A stretch of DNA of 8,669 nt from Methanomassiliicoccaceae archaeon (GTDB lineage: Archaea > Thermoplasmatota > Thermoplasmata > Methanomassiliicoccales > Methanomethylophilaceae), in NCBI GenBank assembly GCA_009784745.1, contig WQXR01000047.1, forward strand, positions 1 to 8,669, written 5' to 3'. The notes beneath the pieces were generated by a model. That model was not told where the DNA came from. It was given only the letters and a program-made list of their open reading frames with translations, and made no database searches. This document shows positions 1 through 5,055 of this stretch, one piece after another. Both the position numbers and the translations under genes were made by a program. Within the stretch, counting starts at the first letter, position 1, and each line of letters starts with the position of its first letter.

Positions 1-669
1 CGGATTTCCGGCCTTCACTTTCATGCTGCGTACCGCTTCCATCCCTCCGGATGCTAACGTTTCCGCAACGAGACCCATGTCGCATGTTATGTTGTATGCT
101 CTTTCGATATCCGGACGGTCGCTTTTGTCGGCGAATGCCGACGCTAATGCGTCCAATATCGTCATCGATCCGGCGCCCACTCTCATTCTTCCGGTTACAG
201 TTCTGCACAAATATCTTGATTCTTCCGGTCCCGAATCATGTAACATATTCGCAAGAAGTTTTACTTTACGTTCCTGCGAATCCTTCCCTTCCGCCGATTC
301 TATCGATAAAAGATTTTTTATCACTCTTTCCAGCGTTAACGGCTCGGAGAACAACGCCATCTGTTTCTTTTCCTTTATCAGAAGTTCCGCCACAGTTCCC
401 GGGTCGCCTTCTTTTACCAACATCTTCTCAACTTCGCTTTCACCGAATCCTGATGTTGATGATATCGCTTTCATTACGAGTTTGTCGGCCATCCCCAATT
501 TCTGCGGAAAGAAGTCAGGATGAAGTTTTCCCTGCGACAGATAGACGACATCCCTTAACGACGAAGGATCCAATGTTCTGAAGAGTTCCGACAGTATCGA
601 TGTCATCTCCAGGCGGCTGCTTGTTCCCTCCATCTTGTCGAAAACGGCGGCTATGTCGCTGTAAAGCAT
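1..669 (-). CDS. lig: ATP-dependent DNA ligase, N-terminal part (3' end beyond window)
   Basis: Seals nicks in duplex DNA using ATP, for Okazaki-fragment joining and repair. The 223 visible codons cover the all-helical N-terminal DNA-binding domain of archaeal and eukaryotic ligase I. Recognisable stretches are TSSRLEMTSILSELF (about residues 16-30), VVYLSQGKLHPDF (41-53), RYLCRTVTGRMRVGAG (about 152-167) and YNITCDMGLVAETLA (about 192-206). The nucleotidyltransferase domain with the KxDG lysine should lie outside the window, so catalytic competence cannot be judged. Archaeal family members are usually about 550-600 aa. The start at 669 gives the standard family N-terminus (MLYSDIAAVF). A TATA-like TTTTAAAT (690-697, minus strand) lies about 25 nt before the ATG, so the message is probably leaderless although the upstream helicase gene ends only 33 nt away. 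Recognition is by sequence similarity from memory. Confidence 0.93.
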   Translation of the reverse strand, partial: MLYSDIAAVFDKMEGTSSRLEMTSILSELFRTLDPSSLRDVVYLSQGKLHPDFFPQKLGMADKLVMKAISSTSGFGESEVEKMLVKEGDPGTVAELLIKEKKQMALFSEPLTLERVIKNLLSIESAEGKDSQERKVKLLANMLHDSGPEESRYLCRTVTGRMRVGAGSMTILDALASAFADKSDRPDIERAYNITCDMGLVAETLASGGMEAVRSMKVKAGNP

Positions 670-689
670 ATCTGTACATGCAGGTTTTC

Positions 690-697
690 ATTTAAAA
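690..697 (-). promoter_or_regulatory. TATA box of the DNA ligase gene
   Basis: TTTTAAAT read on the minus strand, in the 33-nt gap between the helicase stop and the ligase ATG. Its centre is about 24-25 nt before the A of the start codon, the archaeal TATA-to-initiation distance, so transcription should begin at or next to the ATG. The box suggests the ligase does not rely only on read-through from the helicase gene. Confidence 0.55.
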
Positions 698-702
698 CCG
701 TA

Positions 703-2259
703 TCAGCGGTCAAAATCGAATATTCCTTTGTGCGTCTTCAGAGTATCTTCTTTTTTATCGTTGCTCTTTCTAAGCCGTTTGATCATCATCGCTTCCTTTT
801 TTCTGCTCACTTCTTCGAACGCCTCGTCCCTTGTTCCCTTTGCCGTCAGTATGTATATCATCCCGTCGCTCTTCCTTCCTGTGCGTCCGCGCCTTTGTAT
901 CGTACGTATCTCTGACGGTACGTTCTCATAAAATATCACGAGATCGGTGCTTGCAACGTCCAATCCTTCCTCGCCGACGGATGTGGCGACTATTACGTTA
1001 TAAGCACCTTCACGGAATGCCTTCAGAAGTTCCGTCTGTTCCTTCTGTCTCAGGCCGCCTGACGATTGTCCTATTAATTTTCCGACGGAGACGCCGTCTA
1101 TCGTTGCCAATTTTTCCGTAAGCAGATCGCATGTGTTCCGGTAATGGCTGAACACCATTATCTTTGATCCTGGTCTGTAATTCACCTCTTTGCTAACTAA
1201 GCTCATCACGCGTGATATCTTCGGATGTTCTACGTTGGTTGACGTTAATATTCTGAGTATCTCTTTGTACTCTTTCTTTGATATTATATCCTTAGCACCT
1301 TTGCTGCCTTTTTCCTGATGCGCCTCTTCGTTCAGTTTTTCTAAATAGAGACGAAGGGCCGACATGCCTTGTGTTTCAGCGAGACCGATCGCATGTCCTA
1401 TCTTGATCGCTTTCGACTGTGCGGACATCGCTCCGAAAAGTGAGGATGAACGTTCTCCCGCTTTGTGCCTTACCTGAAGCGTTCTCGCAACTACGAGCAA
1501 TCTTTTTACGGATATGTTCTCTGAATATGATAATGCGCCGAATAATGATAACTCCTGTATGTACGAATCCCATATTTTGTTGAGTAACGATATCACGTCC
1601 AAGAGATCCTGCGGCATGTCCAGTTTTATTTCGTTTATTATTACGTTATATGTGTACGGAGATACGTCCGGATCGTCCTCGGTCCGCATGTCCCTCCTCT
1701 TTAAGAAAAGGTTCAAACATATGTTGTCCATCTTCTCCACCTCACAACCCGGGGATGCGGTCATTCCCAATGACAGACCGTCCTCATTGTCCTCTTTGTA
1801 TCTGCGGGCAACGTGAACGTATGCATATTCGCCGGTACCTCGGTGAGCCTCATCGTATATTACAAGACCGATGTTCTTCAGATCGTATATCCCATTCTCC
1901 AGATCGTTGGCGACCGCCTGCGGCGTGGCCGCGATCACGTCGTTCATCTCCATTACGTTCTTTCTCTTCTTCGGTAACATATTACCGTTCATCGTTCCTA
2001 CTCTGGCGTTCACCAATAACGATGAGAACGTGGAATTGTGCTGATCCACTAACGGTTTGGTGGGTGCGAGTATCAATACTTTCTTTCCTTTTTCAAGAAT
2101 GTCGGCGGCGACATATAACGCAACTATCGTCTTCCCCAATCCGGTGGGAAGTATCAGAAGCGTAGAACATTCGGAACAACCTTTTGCCATCCGCAACTGG
2201 TAATCGCGTTCTTCGACGGTGTCGGGAACGATCCTAGGATGTTTGACGTATGTTGCCAT
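703..2259 (-). CDS. Hef-like superfamily 2 DNA helicase (FANCM/ERCC4-type), without nuclease domain
   Basis: 518-aa SF2 helicase of the archaeal Hef/FANCM group, expected to remodel stalled replication forks or branched DNA. Motifs in order: Q-like RDYQ (18-21), Walker A PTGLGKT (38-44), DEAH (136-139), TASP (167-170), motif IV around VFSHYR (369-374), motif V ATSVGEEGLDV (425-435) and arginine-finger motif VI QRRGRTGR (455-462). A roughly 150-residue, mostly helical insert lies between the two RecA-like lobes, as in Hef. Euryarchaeal Hef usually continues into an XPF/ERCC4 nuclease with GDxnERKxxxD and a helix-hairpin-helix. Here the protein stops about 55 residues after motif VI with a charged tail, so it is helicase-only. 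The start at 2259 has a TATA box 27 nt upstream. It is followed on the same strand by DNA ligase, which fits a repair role. ERCC4-like helicase is certain; the exact orthology is slightly less so. Confidence 0.92.
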   Translation of the reverse strand: MATYVKHPRIVPDTVEERDYQLRMAKGCSECSTLLILPTGLGKTIVALYVAADILEKGKKVLILAPTKPLVDQHNSTFSSLLVNARVGTMNGNMLPKKRKNVMEMNDVIAATPQAVANDLENGIYDLKNIGLVIYDEAHRGTGEYAYVHVARRYKEDNEDGLSLGMTASPGCEVEKMDNICLNLFLKRRDMRTEDDPDVSPYTYNVIINEIKLDMPQDLLDVISLLNKIWDSYIQELSLFGALSYSENISVKRLLVVARTLQVRHKAGERSSSLFGAMSAQSKAIKIGHAIGLAETQGMSALRLYLEKLNEEAHQEKGSKGAKDIISKKEYKEILRILTSTNVEHPKISRVMSLVSKEVNYRPGSKIMVFSHYRNTCDLLTEKLATIDGVSVGKLIGQSSGGLRQKEQTELLKAFREGAYNVIVATSVGEEGLDVASTDLVIFYENVPSEIRTIQRRGRTGRKSDGMIYILTAKGTRDEAFEEVSRKKEAMMIKRLRKSNDKKEDTLKTHKGIFDFDR

Positions 2260-2280
2260 TATCTGTAAAAACGCGGAACT

Positions 2281-2292
2281 TATTATAAAAGG
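2281..2292 (-). promoter_or_regulatory. TATA box of the Hef-like helicase gene
   Basis: CCTTTTATAATA on the minus strand. The centre lies about 27 nt before the ATG at 2259, so the transcript is predicted to be leaderless or nearly so. The AT core is near-symmetrical and could also serve plus-strand initiation near 2310, but nothing else supports a plus-strand transcript there. Confidence 0.55.
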
Positions 2293-2654
2293 TTATGAGG
2301 GGAGGTGACCGAAAGTACTCATTCGCTCTCACAACAACCTGAGCGAGGAAACTCACTGCTTCAGTTGTGAGGGGGGCGTGAAGAATAAACGTCTCCGTAC
2401 ACTGTCGCCGGAAGACGAATTTTGTGTGTGATGAATACAACATATTTCAATGAGCCAGCGCCGTTAAGTAAGAAATGTTTAAAGCATTGAATTGTAATGT
2501 CGAAACGAGATAACAGCAACACGCAGAATGAATTGTAATAACTAAGTTGCCCTGAGATTTGTAATATCGGAACGTAATAAAAACGAGACAAAAACATGAG
2601 ACGGCGCGTATCACGCCTAACTCCCCTCATTGTCGAAGTCGTGAGGGCGGTTGA
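2293..2654. other. AT-rich intergenic stretch with hairpins and inverted repeats, no gene found
   Basis: No convincing coding region is visible between the helicase promoter and the DUF1016 gene. A 10-bp perfect inverted repeat, ATGAGGGGAG (2295-2304) and CTCCCCTCAT (2621-2630), brackets most of it. Within it, CTCACAAC (2328-2335) can pair with GTTGTGAG (2364-2371), or alternatively TTCGCTC (2322-2328) with GAGCGAG (2341-2347). Near the right end GGCG/CGCC (2603-2617) and CCCTCA/TGAGGG (2624-2647) form small hairpins just ahead of the DUF1016 ribosome-binding site. GGAGGTGA, a strong anti-Shine-Dalgarno match, sits at 2301-2308 with no start codon at a useful distance. The stretch could be a mobile-element remnant, a long leader or a regulatory region. 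I cannot decide which. Confidence 0.4.
2492..2574 (+). repeat. Degenerate 16-nt direct repeat, TTGTAATRTCGRAACG
   Basis: Two copies, TTGTAATGTCGAAACG (2492-2507) and TTGTAATATCGGAACG (2559-2574), agree at 14 of 16 positions. A third partial copy (TTGTAAT, 2533-2539) lies between them inside a repeated GAATTGTAAT context (2489-2498 and 2530-2539). The copies lie in the AT-rich stretch upstream of the DUF1016 gene. They could be protein-binding sites or residue of an inserted element. The spacing is irregular (41 and 26 nt) and the copies are few, so this is not a CRISPR. Confidence 0.4.
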
Positions 2655-2666
2655 TTGATACAGATG

Positions 2667-2670
2667 GGAG
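2667..2670 (+). promoter_or_regulatory. Ribosome-binding site deciding the DUF1016 start
   Basis: GGAG (wider context GGAGTTGA, one mismatch from the full GGAGGTGA) ends 8 nt before the ATG at 2679. Neighbouring chromosomal genes such as the ligase and helicase appear leaderless, so a spaced Shine-Dalgarno sequence here sets this gene apart. Confidence 0.6.
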
Positions 2671-2678
2671 TTGACATT

Positions 2679-3830
2679 ATGACAAAGAGAAAAGAGATGT
2701 TGCACGCAATAACGGAAGAATGTCTGTCTGCAGAGGATGAACAGAAACTGTTCAACAACATACGCAAAATTTTGGACAGTGCGAGACAAAAAGCATACAC
2801 TGCCGTCAATTCCGTTATGCTGGAAGCATATTGGAATGTAGGACGATTGATCGTAGAGAAACAAGGTGGTGCGGAACGCGCCGCATATGGTGACGGATTG
2901 ATCATCAGACTTACAGAAAAACTCACGACACAGTATGGAAAGGGCTTTGATAGAACGAATTTAAGCCGAATGCGTCAGTTGTATTTGATGTTCCCAATAG
3001 TTGACGCACTGCGCCAACAATTGACGTGGACGCACTACCGCCTGATATTGAAGGTGGAGGACCCGCGAGCGCGGGAATTCTATCTCGAAGAATGTGCAAA
3101 GGGGAATTGGAGTACAAGACAACTTGAAAGGCAGATCAACAGTTTCTGTTACGAACGGCTTTTGACAAGCCGTGACAAGAGCGGTATTGTTGAGAAAGGT
3201 AATAAGAAAGAAAAGGGCGCAGAGCCGTTCAACACTATAAAAGACCCTTTCGTTCTGGAGTTTTTAGGACTTGACCATAACACAAAACATTTTGAGACCG
3301 ACCTGGAACAGGCTTTGATAGACAATATACAGAATTTCCTTCTGGAACTCGGACGCGGTTTCACATTCGAAGCAAGACAAAAACGCATAAGTTTTGACGG
3401 ACGACACTTTTACATCGACCTTGTATTCTACAACTATAGAATGAGATGCTTTGTTCTCATAGATCTAAAAACAGGCGATCTGACGCATCAGGACATCGGA
3501 CAGATGCAGATGTATGTCAATTATTATACGCGAGAACTTATGAATGAGGGTGACAACCCCCCAGTGGGTATAATTCTATGCATGGATAAAAGCGAGAGTC
3601 TGATCGAATACACCTTCCCAGAAGGCGGTAATCCGCAGATATTCACGAGTAAGTACAAATTATACCTTCCTACGGAGGATGAATTCAAACTTATGCTGAA
3701 TGACAAAAAACAGACATTCCTGACAGAAAAACATCTGTGTGAGAATAACGGGTCATGGAGAATGGATCTCGAGACCGCTCAGAACACCAGTTCTGAGCAG
3801 TCTCGGATATATCTTTTTCAAAATGTTTAA
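2679..3830 (+). CDS. DUF1016/YhcG-type PD-(D/E)XK nuclease-family protein
   Basis: 383 aa from the ATG at 2679. That start is preceded by GGAG (2667-2670) at an 8-nt spacing, which I prefer over the upstream TTG at 2655. The N-terminal DUF1016 domain (about 25-165) contains AVNSVMLEAYWNVGRLIVEKQ (core 42-62), the FDRTNLSRMRQLYLMFP block (90-106) and the WTHYRLILKVEDPRAREFY block (117-135). The C-terminal nuclease-like domain (about 190-335) has FYIDLVFYN (244-252) with D247, then LIDLKTG (260-266) with D262 and K264, then QDIGQMQMYVNYY (271-283). The usual ELK is DLK here. The biochemical role of the family is poorly defined; members often accompany type I restriction systems or mobile DNA, but no such partner is in this window. 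The last roughly 45 residues after YLPTEDEF (329-336) look like an added tail and include a hairpin-forming stretch. The bacterial-style ribosome-binding site and lone opposite orientation suggest transfer from bacteria. Confidence 0.88.
   Translation: MTKRKEMLHAITEECLSAEDEQKLFNNIRKILDSARQKAYTAVNSVMLEAYWNVGRLIVEKQGGAERAAYGDGLIIRLTEKLTTQYGKGFDRTNLSRMRQLYLMFPIVDALRQQLTWTHYRLILKVEDPRAREFYLEECAKGNWSTRQLERQINSFCYERLLTSRDKSGIVEKGNKKEKGAEPFNTIKDPFVLEFLGLDHNTKHFETDLEQALIDNIQNFLLELGRGFTFEARQKRISFDGRHFYIDLVFYNYRMRCFVLIDLKTGDLTHQDIGQMQMYVNYYTRELMNEGDNPPVGIILCMDKSESLIEYTFPEGGNPQIFTSKYKLYLPTEDEFKLMLNDKKQTFLTEKHLCENNGSWRMDLETAQNTSSEQSRIYLFQNV
3770..3818 (+). terminator. Strong hairpin followed by a T-run at the 3' end of the DUF1016 ORF
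   Basis: CGAGACCGCTCAGAAC (3770-3785) and GTTCTGAGCAGTCTCG (3790-3805) form a 16-position stem with a 4-nt ACCA loop and a single C/A mismatch (3776/3799). On the minus strand the mismatch becomes a G-U wobble. A CTTTTTC run follows on the plus strand at 3812-3818, giving the look of an intrinsic terminator. It lies inside the last 20 codons of the DUF1016 ORF and just beyond the stop of the convergent HesB gene, so it may end transcription from either side. Archaeal termination mainly needs U-tracts, so a bacterial origin for this hairpin is plausible. Confidence 0.5.
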
Positions 3831-4159
3831 CTGCAGCCGCTCTTGCCGCTGCCGCATGTTGCGCATCCCTTGATGTTGGGATTGTTTATCGTCAGTCCCG
3901 TTCCGAAGTTAGGGTCGTCAATGAACTCGATTATGCATTCATCAAGTTCCTTTGCCGTTTCCGCATCGTAGAACAGTGAGAAATTGCTCAGTTTCAATGT
4001 TACGTCCCCATCCTCTGCCTTTTCTTGGAAGGACATCCCGAACTGAGGTCCGGAACAGGCCATCCCTGCGAAATATATCTTCACTCCGTATCCTGCCTTC
4101 TTGTTCTTCTCAAGGAGTTCGGAAATAAACTTTTCTGCATCCGGTGTAATTGTTACCAT
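3827..4159 (-). CDS. HesB/IscA-like iron-sulfur cluster protein
   Basis: 110 aa from the ATG at 4159, chosen because MVTITPDAEKFISELL is the canonical A-type carrier N-terminus; longer in-frame extensions run back through the promoter and look untranslated. The family carries or inserts Fe-S clusters using one Cys in the middle and two near the C-terminus. Here they are C35 (in AGMACSGPQFGMSF, 31-44) and C99 and C102 (in GCATCGSGKSGC), with a further C109. The classic IscA end is CxCG, whereas this has CxxCG plus an extra Cys, closer to the archaeal HesB-related branch, some members of which carry selenocysteine. A TATA box lies 32-41 nt upstream of the ATG and a weak AAGTGAT ribosome-binding site 4 nt upstream. 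The stop codon overlaps that of the convergent DUF1016 gene. Confidence 0.85.
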   Translation of the reverse strand: MVTITPDAEKFISELLEKNKKAGYGVKIYFAGMACSGPQFGMSFQEKAEDGDVTLKLSNFSLFYDAETAKELDECIIEFIDDPNFGTGLTINNPNIKGCATCGSGKSGCS

Positions 4160-4190
4160 TTTATCACTTAAGAAAGTGAAACAGAAGGTA

Positions 4191-4200
4191 GTATATAAAG
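4191..4200 (-). promoter_or_regulatory. TATA box of the HesB-like gene
   Basis: CTTTATATAC on the minus strand. Initiation is predicted near 4169, giving a leader of only about 10 nt that just holds the AAGTGAT ribosome-binding site before the ATG at 4159. It gives the gene its own promoter downstream of the decarboxylase-like gene, which ends at 4242. Confidence 0.6.
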
Positions 4201-4241
4201 GAGACTGACTTACATGCCCTTGTATATGTCTGTAAAGAACG

Positions 4242-4613
4242 TCACGGGAACATTTCCTTGAACACACGGAACGCATGAGACTGGACGGTGGTCATCGACA
4301 TAACGGCGGCTATCTGCATCGTCTCAAGTATCTCATCCTTTGACGCACCGAATTTTGCCGCCAATGTCATCTGCACGATCATACAGTTCTCCGAACCCAA
4401 TGCGGCCGCCGCTGATAAAGCGGCCAGATGTCTCATCTTCTTTTCGAGTTTTCCTTTTCCGTCGAAAACGGACCTTCCGAGATTTGCGGACGGTATGAAG
4501 AGATCGGGACGTTCCGAGAGTATCTGATTCACCGTCGGAATAAAACCGTATACCTTCTCAATGTTCTTCAAGATCGTTTGCGTGATCTCCTCCTCGCTCC
4601 TTTCCTGACACAT
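4242..4613 (-). CDS. Carboxymuconolactone decarboxylase/AhpD-like protein lacking the CxxC pair
   Basis: 123 aa with the all-helical AhpD/CMD fold signature: YGFIPTVNQILSERPDLF (22-39), LEKKMRHLAALSAAAALGSENC (core 56-77) and AAKFGASKDEILETMQIAA (85-103). Redox-active members carry ENCxxC with a following His. Here only C77 is present: the second Cys position is V80 and the His position is L84 (ENCMIVQMTL). The canonical disulfide peroxidase-partner chemistry is therefore unlikely, and the substrate is unknown. The start at 4613 was preferred over an upstream in-frame ATG at 4667 because a TATA box lies 27 nt upstream and the extra 18 residues (rich in Tyr and Arg) are not family-like. It shares strand with the downstream HesB-like gene, which has its own promoter. 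Confidence 0.8.
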   Translation of the reverse strand: MCQERSEEEITQTILKNIEKVYGFIPTVNQILSERPDLFIPSANLGRSVFDGKGKLEKKMRHLAALSAAAALGSENCMIVQMTLAAKFGASKDEILETMQIAAVMSMTTVQSHAFRVFKEMFP

Positions 4614-4633
4614 AGTTATGAATCTGCATTCAC

Positions 4634-4647
4634 GGATATAATAGTTA
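4634..4647 (-). promoter_or_regulatory. TATA box of the CMD/AhpD-like gene
   Basis: TAACTATTATATCC on the minus strand, centred about 27 nt before the ATG at 4613, predicting a leaderless message. This supports the short start over the ATG at 4667, which lies upstream of the box. Confidence 0.6.
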
Positions 4648-4708
4648 TACCTGAGACCCTCGTACAATATGTCCGGATGTGTCGTACAGGAATTCCTCTT
4701 ACGTTCTG

Positions 4709-4741
4709 AACGCCGTTAATTGAAATGCAGTTTACATGTAG
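4709..4741 (+). promoter_or_regulatory. Shared upstream element, copy 1 (putative RNA promoter)
   Basis: A 33-nt block that matches 5056-5088 at 26 of 33 positions without gaps. It starts with AACGCCG and ends with the palindrome-containing TTACATGTAG (4732-4741). Nine nt then separate it from the TATA box at 4751. The palindrome TACATGTA suggests a dimeric regulator, placed at about -48 to -39 from the predicted start near 4780. No regulator gene is identifiable in this window. Confidence 0.6.
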
Positions 4742-4750
4742 CGTTGCGGT

Positions 4751-4758
4751 ATTATATT
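4751..4758 (+). promoter_or_regulatory. TATA box of the putative structured RNA
   Basis: ATTATATT. Initiation is expected about 25 nt downstream, near 4780. The first strong helix of the predicted RNA begins at 4781, so promoter and fold agree independently. A second AT-rich candidate (ATTAAAAGG, about 4769-4777) would start the RNA within that helix and is less attractive. Confidence 0.5.
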
Positions 4759-4843
4759 CTGAATGAGAATTAAAAGGAAACACCGGAAAGGAGAGTTCGG
4801 GTTCCCCTTACTTTACTGCCGGGGACCCGGATCCGTTCCGGTG

Positions 4844-4852
4844 GGAGGTGAT
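4844..4852 (+). promoter_or_regulatory. Perfect Shine-Dalgarno match inside the structured RNA
   Basis: GGAGGTGAT is fully complementary to the usual 16S rRNA 3' end (AUCACCUCC). GGAGG is followed by 8 nt and then the ATG at 4857, an ideal spacing. The same GGAGG can pair with CCTCC at 4913-4917, so the site could be hidden by folding. Confidence 0.4.
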
Positions 4853-4856
4853 GTAC

Positions 4857-4946
4857 ATGAACACACATTCTTACCGGTGCATCCGGATAAGGATAGTCGT
4901 TGTCCTTCGGGACCTCCTGGTCATAATTGACCTCGAGATACCTTAA
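4857..4946 (+). CDS. Possible 29-codon small ORF within the structured RNA
   Basis: Starts MNTHSYRCIRIRI and continues with a hydrophobic stretch (VVVLRDLLVII, about 14-24) to a TAA stop. Support comes from the perfect, correctly spaced Shine-Dalgarno sequence at 4844-4852. Against it, the codons double as helices of the predicted RNA (the arm at 4867-4894, the TTCG hairpin and the CCTCC strand that would pair with the Shine-Dalgarno sequence), and I know no homologue. If real it would be a small, possibly membrane-associated peptide whose translation depends on opening the fold. The alternative is a chance ORF in a structural RNA. Confidence 0.25.
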   Translation: MNTHSYRCIRIRIVVVLRDLLVIIDLEIP

Positions 4947-5027
4947 ACAATGACCGAGTGGTTCCCGTAAGGAACTCGGCCCTTCGGGGCCGTCACATAC
5001 GTTCTTCTCATCTCTTTGAATGTATAA

Positions 5028-5041
5028 AAACATGTATGTTT
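5028..5041. repeat. Short imperfect palindrome upstream of the pilin-like pair
   Basis: AAACAT-GT-ATGTTT, a 6-bp inverted repeat around 2 nt, lies about 85-98 nt before the pilin-like start. It could be an additional operator or a chance feature of AT-rich DNA. Confidence 0.2.
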
Positions 5042-5055
5042 CAATGCTGCCAGTT

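Larger units (their letters stand above)
4780..5017 (+). ncRNA. Unrecognised structured RNA, about 220-240 nt
   Basis: A compact series of nested helices. Arm 1: CACCGGAA (4781-4788) with TTCCGGTG (4836-4843), containing CGGGT+CCCC (4798-4807, one bulge) with GGGGACCCG (4821-4829). Closing stem: GGAGG (4844-4848) with CCTCC (4913-4917). Inside it lie an 11-bp arm, ATTCTTACCGG (4867-4877) with 4883-4894 (one bulged A, one G-U), and GTCC-TTCG-GGAC (4902-4913; its last base is shared with the closing stem). Next is GGTCA-TAAT-TGACC (4919-4932). Last is a three-way junction: TGAC (4951-4954) with GTCA (4992-4995), enclosing CGAG/CTCG plus TTCC/GGAA (4955-4978) and GCCC-TTCG-GGGC (4979-4990). Both cUUCGg tetraloops are in the stable sense only on this strand. 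A pyrimidine-rich tract (5001-5017) could end the transcript. It shows neither the SRP nor the RNase P signatures I know. It may be a ncRNA or a structured leader. Confidence 0.6.

Noticed and set aside
23..581. Two overlapping plus-strand ORFs opposite the ligase
   Set aside because: They are antisense shadows of the ligase, whose translation matches a known family along its whole length.
2459..2484. A third copy of the shared promoter element (CGCCGTTAA followed by TTTAAAG)
   Set aside because: It shares only the first nine bases with the 4709 copy, lacks TTACATGTAG and drives no visible gene at the right distance.
2426..2555. A box C-like GTGATGA near 2427 with a distant CTGA, suggesting a C/D guide RNA
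   Set aside because: About 125 nt separate the boxes, far too long for an archaeal C/D RNA, and no internal D'/C' pair is present.
2492..2574. CRISPR-like repeats
   Set aside because: Only two good copies and one partial copy exist, with irregular spacing and no cas genes.
2295..2630. A miniature transposable element bounded by the 10-bp inverted repeat
   Set aside because: No target-site duplication is visible (GGTT on the left, TGTC on the right) and no second copy lies in the window, so I list it only as a possibility.
2361..2864. A 167-codon minus-strand ORF over the intergenic stretch and the 5' part of the DUF1016 gene
   Set aside because: It reads antisense to a recognisable protein and shows no domain or promoter of its own.
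4780..5017. SRP RNA, RNase P RNA or a known riboswitch as the identity of the structured region
   Set aside because: The conserved cores I know for SRP domain IV, RNase P, TPP, FMN and cobalamin elements are not visible on either strand. A covariance-model search is still needed.
4770..5033. An 87-codon ORF on the minus strand across the structured region
   Set aside because: Its composition looks like translated hairpins (Pro, Arg and Gly rich), it has no good start signal, and the UUCG tetraloops and promoter point to a plus-strand RNA.
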